From: a virus
Strand: one strand, 5' to 3'
Virus record (IMG/VR): IMGVR_UViG_3300042367_000066
Span: 1 to 64,000 of that record
Length of the DNA: 64,000 bases
Shown: one piece after another, positions 24,993-35,264 of the stretch
Numbering within the stretch: position 1 is the first letter of the stretch
Layout of the letters: each line of letters begins with the position of its first letter
The notes under the pieces: generated by a model
What the model saw: only the letters and a program-made list of their open reading frames with translations
What the model was told of the DNA's origin: nothing
The model's database searches: none
Position numbers and translations under genes: made by a program

Positions 24993-26078
24993 ATGGAAAA
25001 TTTCACAGTTAGAGACTTAGGTGTCTCTGAGCAAAAGTCTATTCAAGAGGTAGAGCAACAGTTGTTAGATCAACACGAGGAAAAGTTTAGTCAGAATATT
25101 CAACAGGAGGATCCGATTATTACAACTGAACAAGTTGAAGAGGTAGGACTAAAGGATGAGGATGTACTGTCGTACATTAAGAACAGATACAATAAGGAGG
25201 TAACATCAATTGATGAGTTATTTCAAAAGAGGGAGGAAACAGAGGAGTTGCCAGGCGACGTATCTGCATACTTCAAATATAAGAAAGAGACTGGACGTGG
25301 GATAGAAGACTTTGTTAAGTTAAACAGGGACTATAGCTCAATGGATTCAGACTCATTGTTGGCAGAGTACTACTCACAGACAGATGAAGATCTGGACGAG
25401 GAGGATATCGCTTATATGATTGAGGACAAGTTCTCGTACGACGAGGACCTAGACGATCCAAAGGATATCAAGAAGAAGGAACTCGCCAAGAAGAAAGAGC
25501 TTGTTAAGGCCAAGAAGTACTTTGAGGATTCAAAGGAGGCATATAAGATACCAGTTGAGTCAGCTGGAGGTCTTGTCTCTGAAGATGAGAAGGAGACTTA
25601 CAACGCCTACAAGAAATATGTTCAAGATTCGCAGAGTCAACAAGAAGAAAATTACAGAAAATCTGAGTATTTTCAAAAGAAGACGGAGGAGCTTTTCTCT
25701 GATGATTTCAAAGGTTTTGATTTCGTTATAGGAGATAAGACAGTTAAGTTTTCACCTGGAGATGTTAAGGAGACTAAGAAAATTCAGTCAGATGTTTCAA
25801 ACTTTATATCTAAGTATATAGATGCAAATGGAATGATATCTGATCCTGTTGGTTACCACAGATCATTAGCAGCTGCTATGAACCCAGAGAAGATGGCCAC
25901 GTTCTTTTACGAACAGGGCAAGGCTGAGGCGTTATTAGATAATGCAAGAAAAATTAAGAACATTGATATGGATACTAGAAACGTACCACAATCAATCAGC
26001 CAATCTGGTTTTAAAGTTGTAGCTACTGAAAGTGATAGCGGAAGAGGACTAAAAATAAAAAGTAATAGAAACATTTAA
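24993..26078 (+). CDS. Scaffold or capsid-assembly protein candidate (361 aa)
   Basis: A strongly acidic, charged and mostly helical protein with low-complexity Glu/Asp/Lys stretches (DEEDIAYMIEDKFSYDEDLD, KDIKKKELAKKKELVKAKKY), ending basic. Directly upstream of the major capsid gene, this composition and place are typical for scaffolding proteins, which shape the prohead and leave. The leader AAATCAAATCAAATG precedes its ATG. No protease motif is apparent. Confidence 0.65.
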   Translation: MENFTVRDLGVSEQKSIQEVEQQLLDQHEEKFSQNIQQEDPIITTEQVEEVGLKDEDVLSYIKNRYNKEVTSIDELFQKREETEELPGDVSAYFKYKKETGRGIEDFVKLNRDYSSMDSDSLLAEYYSQTDEDLDEEDIAYMIEDKFSYDEDLDDPKDIKKKELAKKKELVKAKKYFEDSKEAYKIPVESAGGLVSEDEKETYNAYKKYVQDSQSQQEENYRKSEYFQKKTEELFSDDFKGFDFVIGDKTVKFSPGDVKETKKIQSDVSNFISKYIDANGMISDPVGYHRSLAAAMNPEKMATFFYEQGKAEALLDNARKIKNIDMDTRNVPQSISQSGFKVVATESDSGRGLKIKSNRNI

Positions 26079-26089
26079 AACACAAAAAC

Positions 26090-27511
26090 ATGCCAGCACA
26101 AGTAGCAAGTACCCCAGGGTTCGCATTACAGCCAAGCGCAACGAGACAAACTCTTGCGACAAATTACATCACTGACTTCAACTTCTTGAATCAGTACCTT
26201 CCAGACACGTACGAGAAAGAATTCGAGCGTTATGGAAATCGCTCAGTAGCATCTTTCTTAAGAGCTGTTGGAGCAGAGATGCCATCTACATCAGACCTTA
26301 TCAAGTGGGCTGAACAAGGGCGTCTACACACTAAGTACGTAAACTGTGCCTCTGGAGCAGCAGCTGGAGCTGATACTGCAACAATCACAGTTTCTGACAC
26401 ATTGATCCCATCTTCTAACCAATCTGGTACTTCTAGAATTGCTTTTAAAGTTGGTCAAACAGTATTGATCTCTGACAACGCGTCTTCAAAATCAAACAAG
26501 GGTATCATCACAGCTGTTGCTTCTGGTGCAAACACATTCGACGTTGCATACTACGCAGCTGCAGGACAAACATTTGCATCTACAGATACTGTAACTTGTT
26601 TTGTTTACGGTTCTGAGTTCAGAAAAGGAACAGAAGGAATGGTTCAGTCTGTTGAGGCTTCTGACTCTATCTTCTCTAACAACCCAATCATCATCAAAGA
26701 CAAGTACGCTGTTAGTGGATCTGATATGGCTCAGATTGGATGGATTGAGGTTACAACTGAGAATGGAGCTACAGGATTCTTGTGGTACATTAAATCAGAG
26801 CACGAGACTCGTCTACGTTTCGAGGACTACTTAGAGATGTCTATGATCGAGGCAGTTCCTGCTGAGGCAGATTCTGGAGCTAAGGCTACTACATCTGTAG
26901 GAAACAAAGGATCTGAGGGTATGTTCTACGTTATTGGAAACAGAGGTAACGTATTCAGTGGTGGTAACCCAACAGCATTGTCTGATTTTGATGAGATCAT
27001 CAAGAGACTTGACAAGCAAGGTGCTATCGAAGAGAACGTATTGTTCATCAACCGTCAGTTCTCTTTTGACATTGACGATATGTTAGCATCTCAAAACTCT
27101 TACGGAGCAGGTGGTACATCTTATGGTTTGTTTGATAACGACAAGGAGATGGCATTGAACTTAGGGTTCACAGGTTTCCGTAGAGGTTATGACTTCTACA
27201 AGACTGACTGGAAGTACTTAAATGATGCAGCTCTTAGAGGTGGTATCGTTGGTGGTGCTATCAATGGTGTATTAGTTCCAGCTGGATCTACTACAGTATA
27301 CGATCAAGTTCTTGGTAAAAACGCTAAACGTCCATTCTTACACGTACGTTACAGAGCTTCTGAGACAGAAGACAGACGTTACAAGACTTGGATCACAGGT
27401 TCTGCAGGTGGAGCACAAAACTCTAGCTTAGATGCAATGGAGGTTCACTTCTTATCTGAGAGAGCTTTATGTACATTAGGAGCTAATAACTTCTTCTTGT
27501 TCACAAACTAG
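26090..27511 (+). CDS. Major capsid protein
   Basis: A 473-residue protein, of HK97-type size, between the scaffold candidate and connector genes and followed by a strong terminator. It uses more GC-ending, apparently translation-optimised codons than its neighbours, as expected for the most abundant virion protein. Segments such as YEKEFERYGNRSVASFLRAV, YWIDEV-like core strands and a C-terminal HVRYRASETEDRRYKTWITG fit capsid proteins of Bacteroidota podophages. Identification rests on order, size and codon use. Confidence 0.85.
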   Translation: MPAQVASTPGFALQPSATRQTLATNYITDFNFLNQYLPDTYEKEFERYGNRSVASFLRAVGAEMPSTSDLIKWAEQGRLHTKYVNCASGAAAGADTATITVSDTLIPSSNQSGTSRIAFKVGQTVLISDNASSKSNKGIITAVASGANTFDVAYYAAAGQTFASTDTVTCFVYGSEFRKGTEGMVQSVEASDSIFSNNPIIIKDKYAVSGSDMAQIGWIEVTTENGATGFLWYIKSEHETRLRFEDYLEMSMIEAVPAEADSGAKATTSVGNKGSEGMFYVIGNRGNVFSGGNPTALSDFDEIIKRLDKQGAIEENVLFINRQFSFDIDDMLASQNSYGAGGTSYGLFDNDKEMALNLGFTGFRRGYDFYKTDWKYLNDAALRGGIVGGAINGVLVPAGSTTVYDQVLGKNAKRPFLHVRYRASETEDRRYKTWITGSAGGAQNSSLDAMEVHFLSERALCTLGANNFFLFTN

Positions 27512-27520
27512 AATAGTTAG

Positions 27521-27550
27521 GGATGCGGCGGTAATCGCCGCATTCTTTTT
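27521..27550 (+). terminator. Rho-independent terminator after the capsid gene
   Basis: GATGCGGCG, loop GTAAT, CGCCGCATT, then five T residues. A strong GC-rich hairpin ten bases after the capsid stop; it should give an abundant separate capsid mRNA end. Confidence 0.88.
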
Positions 27551-27570
27551 AATAAATTAAATCACATCAA

Positions 27571-28311
27571 ATGAAAAATCAAGCAGTACCAGTAGATAAG
27601 ATCTACATTTTAAAGGGAGACTCAACTCCACTTACTTACATGTTGTCGTCAAGAAACACACGTAGAGCACCTCTACTTCACTTCGATGGAACATCAAACA
27701 GGGCATTACGTTATGCCGTAAATCAAAAATCACCATTCGAGGAAGAACAGGACGGAAACTCTATACTAGAGCCAATTGTTTTTGTTGATGGGGCACTAAT
27801 TGTTCCTAAAACAAATCCAGTTCTACAACACTTCTTATCTCTACATCCAGGATATGGAGATGTATTCGAAGAGGTTAACAATGAGCAGAATGCTGCAAGC
27901 GATATCGAGTACTTTAATGCAGAACTAGATGCTCAGTTAGCAGCTAGAGACTTAAATGTTGAGATGCTAGAGGCAGTTGCTAGAGTTTTATTAGGGGCAA
28001 ACATCGAGAAGATGTCTACAGCAGAGCTTAAGAGGGACGTGTTTGTTTACGCTAGGTCGTACCCATCAGACTTCTTGAGTATGCTTAACGACCCTATGTT
28101 GAAGCTACAGAATACCTGCGCTAAGTTCTTTGAGTATAATGTGATCGTTATGAAGAATAAGGATAGAGACATTTACTTTAACTTACCACAGAATAAAAAG
28201 AAGGTTCTAACCGTCCCATATGGGGAGGATAAAAATTATATACTGGCGTCATACCTTCAGACAGACGAAGGGATTGAGGTCCTTAAGTTATTAGAAAATA
28301 ACGTAAAATAA
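27571..28311 (+). CDS. Hypothetical head-region protein (246 aa)
   Basis: Begins MKNQAVPVDKIYILKGDSTP and contains HFDGTSNRALRYAVNQ and a helical C-terminal half (EMLEAVARVLLGANIEKM, YARSYPSDFLSMLNDPMLKL). The LHFDGTxNRALRY stretch is reminiscent of a conserved head protein of marine Bacteroidota phages, but I cannot name it. It sits between two terminators, so it may be transcribed as a single-gene unit. Confidence 0.65.
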   Translation: MKNQAVPVDKIYILKGDSTPLTYMLSSRNTRRAPLLHFDGTSNRALRYAVNQKSPFEEEQDGNSILEPIVFVDGALIVPKTNPVLQHFLSLHPGYGDVFEEVNNEQNAASDIEYFNAELDAQLAARDLNVEMLEAVARVLLGANIEKMSTAELKRDVFVYARSYPSDFLSMLNDPMLKLQNTCAKFFEYNVIVMKNKDRDIYFNLPQNKKKVLTVPYGEDKNYILASYLQTDEGIEVLKLLENNVK

Positions 28312-28320
28312 TTCAAACTA

Positions 28321-28350
28321 AACACTCCAAAATAAGGGGTGTTTTTTTTT
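28321..28350 (+). terminator. Rho-independent terminator
   Basis: AACACTCC, loop AAAATAA, GGGGTGTT and a run of T residues; one G-U pair. The next promoter begins three bases later. Confidence 0.85.
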
Positions 28351-28352
28351 GT

Positions 28353-28360
28353 TATCTTTG
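28353..28360 (+). promoter_or_regulatory. Bacteroidota-type promoter for connector and tail genes
   Basis: TATCTTTG matches TAnnTTTG, 16 nt before the ATG at 28377 and directly after a terminator, so the connector/tail block is probably a separate late unit. Confidence 0.65.
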
Positions 28361-28376
28361 TAAAAAGTTTTTAATA

Positions 28377-29060
28377 ATGATAGACTCAGTAAGAAGTACT
28401 GTGCTGTCTGCTGTGAACAAGAGTAACTTTGGGTACATAACACCAGATGACTTTAATTTATTTGCTAAGCAGGCACAGATAGATATATTTGAAGATTATT
28501 TTTACCAGTACAACACCTGGATAAATAAGATGAACAATAGACAGTCTGGTACTGGATATGCAGACATGGTCAAACTTGCTGAGGAGGTTATAGATAGCCT
28601 CTCTTCAACAGTTACACTTGCATATGATACAGATAAATTTGAACTTCCTAGTGACTACTACTACGTAAATACAATTAGATACGGTTCTAAGGAGATAGAT
28701 AGGATATCACACGACAAGGTTCTGAACCTTTTATCTTCAAACCTTACGTCTCCGTCTAAGTTATACCCAGTGTATACTCAGGAGGGTAACAATATAACTG
28801 TCTATCCAGACACAATTATAAACAACGTTAAGTCTCAGTACATAAGGATTCCAAAGGATCCAAAGTGGACATACATAATGGTGAACGGATCTCCTGTATT
28901 TAATCAAAACAATGACTACCAGGACTTCGAACTTCCGTCTACAGACGAGCCGTTAATAGTAGCTAAGATACTTAAGTACGCTGGTCTGTCTATAAGAGAG
29001 GGAGATGTGTACCAGTTTGGTACTAATGAGCAGAATAGTAATAAACAAATACAGGGGTAA
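28377..29060 (+). CDS. Head-tail connector (ring) protein candidate (227 aa)
   Basis: Starts MIDSVRSTVLSAVNKSNFGY and contains ITPDDFNLFAKQAQIDIFED, then FELPSDYYYVNTIRYG and YPDTIINNVKSQYIRIPKDP. This is the pattern of an adaptor/connector protein that follows the capsid gene in many podophages (N-terminal helical pair, central beta strands with PxDYY). Two related-looking connectors (this and the next) are adjacent, as in crAss-like ring proteins. Confidence 0.7.
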   Translation: MIDSVRSTVLSAVNKSNFGYITPDDFNLFAKQAQIDIFEDYFYQYNTWINKMNNRQSGTGYADMVKLAEEVIDSLSSTVTLAYDTDKFELPSDYYYVNTIRYGSKEIDRISHDKVLNLLSSNLTSPSKLYPVYTQEGNNITVYPDTIINNVKSQYIRIPKDPKWTYIMVNGSPVFNQNNDYQDFELPSTDEPLIVAKILKYAGLSIREGDVYQFGTNEQNSNKQIQG

Positions 29061-29062
29061 TA

Positions 29063-29980
29063 ATGGCATACTTAACTGGATATCAATACTATGAGAACTC
29101 TGGAGGAAATCCAGAAGGTGAGAACTGGGGTTCGTATCAGTACACATCATTGGATGATATTGTGAATAACTTTATGCTGATGTACGTCGGAAATGATAAG
29201 TTAATTAATAACATATCTAGATACAATGTATTATTTCACGCAAAGAGAGGAATACAGGAGGTAAATTACGACGCGCTCAAGGAGATAAAGGTTCTTGAGA
29301 TAAGCATATGTGACGACCTTAAGTTCGTACTGCCAGACAACTACGTAAACTACGTAAGGATATCCTTATACAAGGACGGGGTTCTTCGTCCACTTACAGA
29401 GAATATTCAGACAAACTATAGCAACAGTTACCTTCAGGATAACAACTGTAGGATATTATTTGATGAAGATGGAGATGTCTTAGAGGGAACATCTATAATG
29501 GATAATGATAGGATTACAAACCAACAGAGAACAATGTACCCAGGATCTGGTCCATTCAGTGGAAGAGAGGGGTTCAACTACAACGGTATGTGGTACTTCG
29601 ACTACCCTATAGGGTCTAGGTTTGGGCTTAACACTGAGACTGCTAATATAAATCCTACATATAGAATAGACAAGAAGTCTGGAGTTATAAACTTTGGATC
29701 TGGAATGGCAGGAGAGCTGTGTATACTTGAGTATGTGTCAGACGGAATGGAAGAAGGAGACGACTCAAAGATAAGCATAAACAAGATGGCCGAGGAGTTT
29801 CTGTACGCTCACATAAAGTACCAGATACTGTCATCTAAGCTAGGCGTGCAGGAGTACGTTGTACAGAGAGCCAAGAAAGAAAGAACAGCAATACTAAGGA
29901 ATACCAGAATAAGACTCGGAAACATTCACCCAGGAAGACTTCTTATGAACATGAGAGGCAAAGATAAATGGATTAAATAG
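29063..29980 (+). CDS. Second head-tail connector protein candidate (305 aa)
   Basis: A 305-residue protein with SLDDIVNNFMLMYVGNDKLI, FHAKRGIQEVNYDALKEIKV and VLPDNYVNYVRISLYKDG; the RGIQE and LPDNYVNYV segments are typical of phage adaptor proteins that bind beneath the portal. Three residues separate it from the previous gene and two bases from the next, very large tail gene. Probably a ring of the neck. Confidence 0.7.
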   Translation: MAYLTGYQYYENSGGNPEGENWGSYQYTSLDDIVNNFMLMYVGNDKLINNISRYNVLFHAKRGIQEVNYDALKEIKVLEISICDDLKFVLPDNYVNYVRISLYKDGVLRPLTENIQTNYSNSYLQDNNCRILFDEDGDVLEGTSIMDNDRITNQQRTMYPGSGPFSGREGFNYNGMWYFDYPIGSRFGLNTETANINPTYRIDKKSGVINFGSGMAGELCILEYVSDGMEEGDDSKISINKMAEEFLYAHIKYQILSSKLGVQEYVVQRAKKERTAILRNTRIRLGNIHPGRLLMNMRGKDKWIK

Positions 29981-29982
29981 GT

Positions 29983-32900
29983 ATGGCAGATGGACTAAAT
30001 ACAGCTGAGGCATTATTCTACGCTGGAAGAATGAACAAGGACCTTGACGAGAGATTCATAAAGGATGGTGAGTACATAGACGCCTTGAATATAAGGATCG
30101 GATCTACAGAACTAGGTGCTTCAAGCAACTCAGATCTTGGTAGTATTGGTGCTATAGAGAACTCAAAGGGAAACACTTCGTTAACAGACATACAGTACGT
30201 AAGTAGTGACGCAAAGTGTATAGGAGCGTACGATGATAGTGCTAACGAGACTATATACTGGTTTGTAACATCTACTGATGCCGACCTTGTGCTCTCGTAT
30301 AATGTAGACAATGGTGCTACAATATACCACCTAGTATCTTTGTCATTAAATCCTATTTTAAAATTCGATAAGGATTACCTTATAAATGGTATAAATAAGA
30401 TTGACGACTTATTATTTTGGACGGACAACTTGAACCCTCCAAGGAGAATTAATGTAAAAAGCAGTTACGCTACATTTGATGAGAGTGACATATCTGTAAT
30501 AGTTGCTCCACCTATGAGCGCTCCGAAAATTTCATTGTTCAATGTATTAGGAGAGGAGAACTATATGTTAGATAAGTTTCCTTCATTTTGTTATAGATAC
30601 AGATACCTTGACGGAGAGTATAGTGCACTATCTCAGTTCTCAGACATAGCATTTGAGCCAGGAGAGTTTGAGTTGGACTATTCTAGATTTGTTAATGTTG
30701 GAATGACTAACTCGTTTAATTCAGTAAATATAACTTTTAATACTGGACCAAAACAAGTTGTAGGTATAGATATATGTTTTAAATTGTCAGACTCAAATAT
30801 TGTAAATGTAATAGAGAAGTTTGACAAGAAAAAAGAACAGTGGGCTAATAATAGAGAAAGGTCGTTAGTATTTACAAATAGAAAGATATATACAACCCTT
30901 CCTGAGAGTGAGCTACTTAGATTGTACGATAATGTACCTAGAATTGCAAAGTCTCAGACATCTATTGGTAACAGAATAATGTATGGGAACTATGTGGATG
31001 GGTATGATGTAGGTGAGATAAATTATTCATTAGACGTTATAAGCACAAATTCAGAAAATAATCTATTACCAGTTACATATACAACTGGATCTGCGTATAC
31101 AATAGATCCAGGATCTACAAAGAGTGTACCTAAGTCTGTGTTAAATATAGATTTTACAGATTATTCACTAAAAAAAGATTACGTACTATCTATAGAATTT
31201 AATATTGTAGGTGATTCATTTTCAGGAAATTCAAATTTTAATACTACTACGTCTCCTGCTCCAAACAATGACTTTTCTTTTTCTTTTTCTTTTTTATTAG
31301 AACAAGACTACGACTCAGTTTTTCAAATGGCTACAAGCCAGGAGTTTATAGATGCCATATCTACACACGAGTTGTATGCAGATTCAGCAGATGGGATATC
31401 ATTAACAGACTTCTTTAATGCTGATAAGGTGGCTAAGCCAGATGATGGAACATATCCTCAGTGGAACGATATAGATAGTGGGATATTTAGTACAAATGGA
31501 GCCTTCTTAATAACTGCTATTCCAGGAAGTAATATAATTGGAATACAGTGTCCTGCCGTTAAATTTGAAACAGAGTTTCCAACAGGAACATTTTTATACG
31601 CTTATCAATACTATAATAATTCAATTACTGACGTATTCTTTAGTAAGTTAGGAGCTAAGAGAAGTCTTCATAGTAATAGGGACTACGAGGTTGCTATTGT
31701 GTATATGGACAACTACTTAAGAAGTTCAACGGCACTTGTAGATACAGATAACACAGTTTTTATAGATGCTGTTAACTCTGATTATACAAATAACATTAGA
31801 GCCACAATAATAAGCAAGGCTCCTAGTTGGGCTACTAAATACAAGTTTGTTCTAAAGCAGTCTGTATCTTCTTATCAAATAGTGTATACAAATTTATTTT
31901 TTATAGATGATCTTGGTAACACTTGGTTTAAGTTAGACGGAGATAATAGACAGAAGGTAAGTGAAAATCAAACACTTATAGTTAAGAGAGATACAAATGG
32001 AGTTGTTAAGAACTTAGTAAATACTACTGTACTTGAACTAGTTACACAGGGTGCGAATTTTATAGCTGGAAACGAAAATAGTAACAGTGAAGCTATATCA
32101 GAGCCAGCTGGTCTATATATGAGGCTTCGTCCATCTGGATTCACAGCTGAGTACGATCCTAACTCATTTAAAGATAATGGTAGTTCAGGGTCAGAAGATA
32201 GAGTCTCTTATTATTTTGATGAGTTGAATCCAGCATATATTCCAGGCCCAACTCCTGGTATTAGTGAAACAAATAGAAAGTACAGGCCATACGCAGTTCC
32301 AGCAGGAAGTCAGATATCTTTTAAGATAAGTATGGGAAGGGGAGGTACTGGTGGTAAGTGTCAAGACTTTGGATATACTTTTTCTAAGAATTATGTGTCA
32401 TCAAAGGACTATAATAATATGTTCGAGTGGTTTATTGGAGATAAAGTAAATGTAACTACAGGAGAGTTTAGAGGAGCAGGAGAAGCAAATCCAGAACAAG
32501 AACAATACTATGATTTTCAAACTTGGACTAACGGTACAACTGGAAACTCTGGTAATGGAACTAGTTATTATTTTTGGCAGGCAGAGAATGCTGCTCAAGG
32601 AGATACATTTATTGATCCATATGGATTAGATTATGAACAGGGAAGACTTAAGTTTACAGCTACAACTGGAGTTCCTTGCTGTAGGTGTGGTGGAATAAAT
32701 CCAAAACGTTCTTTTGTAGATATACATGTAACAGTTCAGACAGGTTCTGGAGCACTTATATTTGAGACTCAACCAGAGCCGTCAAATGGTGAGATATACT
32801 ACGAGAACAGTCAGAGTTTTGATATAATTGACGAATACCACATGAGTGGTAATGGAGATAATGATCAGAACCAGACCGCAACACAGGACGCGATTATAGA

Positions 32901-35262
32901 CCTAGACTTCTTTAACTGCTTCTCATTTGGAAACGGTGTAGAGAGTTATAAGGTATACGACTCACTTACTGGGGTTCCTTTCTACTTAGGTAGCAGGGTT
33001 ACTGCTGTGTCTCAGGAGGACTTCAAGGAAGCTAAAAGATACGCTGGTATTACCTATAGTGGTATATATAACTCAGAGACAAATCTAAACAAACTTAACG
33101 AGTTCAATCTTGCACTCGTGAACTGGAAGGACTGCGAGAAGTCGTTTGGTCCAATTAACGTGCTACACGGAAGGAAGACAGATGTGCTTGTTCTTCAAGA
33201 GGATAAGGTTTCAAATGTGTTAGTTGGTAAGAACTTACTTTCTGATGCAGCTGGTGGTGGAGCAATAACAGCTACACCAGAGGTCCTTGGAACTCAGATA
33301 GCTAGGATAGAGGAGTACGGAATAAGTAGTAACCCAGAGAGCTTTGTTGTGTATGGTTACGACTCGTACTTCACAGACACTAAGAGGAACGTGGTTCTTA
33401 ATCTAAAGGGTGAGGATTTGATTCCTATATCTAACACTGGGATGAGTAGCTGGTTTAGGAATAAGTTTAAGGACAGGGTTGGATACCAGAATATTGGAGG
33501 TTACGACCCGTATATGAAGGAGTACGTACTATCTCTTAGTGATAATAAGTTACCGTCAGAACCAATAGTGTATAACTGTGGAACAACAATATCTCAGCAA
33601 AATACATCTACACCATCATTTTTTTATGTTGAGGTTGGAAGTATAATTGGCGATGTTGATATAGACTATAACTTCTCTAGCGGAAGCTCTGCCATAATTG
33701 TTAGGTATAATGGAGCTGTGGTTGTAGACAGAACAATTACTGGGACTGGTTTCTATTCGTTCTATAAAACACTGGTAGATCCAACTATAATAGAGGTGGA
33801 GATGTATCCTGTTGATGCTACTTATAGCATACTATTTAATTGTGCAGCATCTGAAGAGATAACAGTAGTTAGAGTTGTTTTAAACTCTGTTGATGACATA
33901 GGAAAGACCATACATAATAACTATAACTGGACACTTGGGTCTCACACAAGTATTACCAACACAGACTTTATAACAATGGAGAGCGATACTGTGTCTCTAT
34001 ACGATACGGATACAGAGATGGCTTCGTTTGGAGTTATACCTGCGTTTGGAAGTACGGTTAAGATGAGCTCTAATAAACTTACTGGAGACACATTTGTCTT
34101 TAATAACAGTGATTTCAAGTACCTAATATCCGATACACTATACTCAGAGGGTGAGGTTGACCTATTAAAGTATGAGTTAGACGTGGCTAGTCCAGTGTTT
34201 AACCCTTCAACTGGAAACTACGAGGCTAGTTTTGACTACATCAATCCAAATAGAGAAAAGTATCTATACCTTGTGTGGGATTATATGATAAGTACAGAGA
34301 TAGACCTATGTTACGACGAGTTGTATTTTACTCAAGCATGTATTGATTGTTATACTGGATCTATCCCTAGTGTAATAACAACAAGCCTATCTAGCATAGC
34401 TAGTACTACAGCAACATCTGGTGGGACAATACTTAGTGGTGGTGGATCTAATATAACTGACAAGGGAGTTGTATGGAGTACGTCTCCAAACCCAACAACA
34501 AGCCTTCCAACGAAGACAAATGATGGAACTGGTACTGATTCATTTATTAGCTCTATTACAGGGCTTACACCTAGTGTTACATACTACGTTAGGGCATACG
34601 CTATAAATGGAGTTGGAACTGCTTATGGAAATGAGTTATCTTTTACATCAGCGGTACCTGCGTTGCCTACGGTAAAGATTTGCGATCAGACTTGGACACT
34701 ATATAATCTTGATGTTACAAAATATAGAAATGGAGATGATATTCCACAAGCAGCTACTGATGCAGATTGGTTAGATAAAGGTGCAAATGGAATAGGAGCC
34801 TGGTGTTATCCAAACAACGATCCAGCAAATGGTCCAATATATGGTAAGTTATATAACTGGTATGCAGTGAATGACACTGCCCATGGTGGGTTAGCACCTG
34901 TAGGATACCATGTTCCATCAGATGCAGAATGGACTACATTAACCAATAATTGTTTAGGTGGAGAAAGTGTAGCAGGTGGTAAAATGAAATCAACAGGTAC
35001 AGTAGAAGCAGGTACTGGTTTGTGGTATAGCCCTAACACAGGCGCTACAAATTCTAGTGGTTTTACAGGTATTCCTGCAGGTAATCGAAGTTCAGTTGGA
35101 GCGTTCCTAACAGCATTTAGAGGGGGTGGGGCTTGGTGGAGTTCTTCAGAGTACAATGAATTCCAAGCCTTTTGGCGCTACATGATTTACAATACAGATA
35201 ATGTTACTAGTTTCAACGCTAATAAAAGAAATGGTTTATCAGTAAGACTAATAAAAGATTAA
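29983..35262 (+). CDS. Giant tail-hub (stabilisation/muzzle-like) protein with C-terminal FISUMP lectin-fold domain (1759 aa)
   Basis: Residues 1-1440 resemble the large stabilisation or tail-tube proteins of Bacteroidota podophages (start AEALFYAGRMNKDLDERFIK; LLFWTDNLNPPRRINVK near 145). Around 1460-1550 a fibronectin-like module (TYYVRAYAINGVGTAYGNEL) follows. The last 200 residues form a Fibrobacter succinogenes major paralogous (FISUMP) domain, with YGKLYNWYAVND, APVGYHVPSDAEWTTL, GGGAWWSSSEYNEF and a final GLSVRLIKD. That C-terminal domain has the C-type lectin fold used for ligand binding. This suggests a tail hub fused to a receptor-binding head. Confidence 0.85.
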   Translation: MADGLNTAEALFYAGRMNKDLDERFIKDGEYIDALNIRIGSTELGASSNSDLGSIGAIENSKGNTSLTDIQYVSSDAKCIGAYDDSANETIYWFVTSTDADLVLSYNVDNGATIYHLVSLSLNPILKFDKDYLINGINKIDDLLFWTDNLNPPRRINVKSSYATFDESDISVIVAPPMSAPKISLFNVLGEENYMLDKFPSFCYRYRYLDGEYSALSQFSDIAFEPGEFELDYSRFVNVGMTNSFNSVNITFNTGPKQVVGIDICFKLSDSNIVNVIEKFDKKKEQWANNRERSLVFTNRKIYTTLPESELLRLYDNVPRIAKSQTSIGNRIMYGNYVDGYDVGEINYSLDVISTNSENNLLPVTYTTGSAYTIDPGSTKSVPKSVLNIDFTDYSLKKDYVLSIEFNIVGDSFSGNSNFNTTTSPAPNNDFSFSFSFLLEQDYDSVFQMATSQEFIDAISTHELYADSADGISLTDFFNADKVAKPDDGTYPQWNDIDSGIFSTNGAFLITAIPGSNIIGIQCPAVKFETEFPTGTFLYAYQYYNNSITDVFFSKLGAKRSLHSNRDYEVAIVYMDNYLRSSTALVDTDNTVFIDAVNSDYTNNIRATIISKAPSWATKYKFVLKQSVSSYQIVYTNLFFIDDLGNTWFKLDGDNRQKVSENQTLIVKRDTNGVVKNLVNTTVLELVTQGANFIAGNENSNSEAISEPAGLYMRLRPSGFTAEYDPNSFKDNGSSGSEDRVSYYFDELNPAYIPGPTPGISETNRKYRPYAVPAGSQISFKISMGRGGTGGKCQDFGYTFSKNYVSSKDYNNMFEWFIGDKVNVTTGEFRGAGEANPEQEQYYDFQTWTNGTTGNSGNGTSYYFWQAENAAQGDTFIDPYGLDYEQGRLKFTATTGVPCCRCGGINPKRSFVDIHVTVQTGSGALIFETQPEPSNGEIYYENSQSFDIIDEYHMSGNGDNDQNQTATQDAIIDLDFFNCFSFGNGVESYKVYDSLTGVPFYLGSRVTAVSQEDFKEAKRYAGITYSGIYNSETNLNKLNEFNLALVNWKDCEKSFGPINVLHGRKTDVLVLQEDKVSNVLVGKNLLSDAAGGGAITATPEVLGTQIARIEEYGISSNPESFVVYGYDSYFTDTKRNVVLNLKGEDLIPISNTGMSSWFRNKFKDRVGYQNIGGYDPYMKEYVLSLSDNKLPSEPIVYNCGTTISQQNTSTPSFFYVEVGSIIGDVDIDYNFSSGSSAIIVRYNGAVVVDRTITGTGFYSFYKTLVDPTIIEVEMYPVDATYSILFNCAASEEITVVRVVLNSVDDIGKTIHNNYNWTLGSHTSITNTDFITMESDTVSLYDTDTEMASFGVIPAFGSTVKMSSNKLTGDTFVFNNSDFKYLISDTLYSEGEVDLLKYELDVASPVFNPSTGNYEASFDYINPNREKYLYLVWDYMISTEIDLCYDELYFTQACIDCYTGSIPSVITTSLSSIASTTATSGGTILSGGGSNITDKGVVWSTSPNPTTSLPTKTNDGTGTDSFISSITGLTPSVTYYVRAYAINGVGTAYGNELSFTSAVPALPTVKICDQTWTLYNLDVTKYRNGDDIPQAATDADWLDKGANGIGAWCYPNNDPANGPIYGKLYNWYAVNDTAHGGLAPVGYHVPSDAEWTTLTNNCLGGESVAGGKMKSTGTVEAGTGLWYSPNTGATNSSGFTGIPAGNRSSVGAFLTAFRGGGAWWSSSEYNEFQAFWRYMIYNTDNVTSFNANKRNGLSVRLIKD

Positions 35263-35264
35263 AT

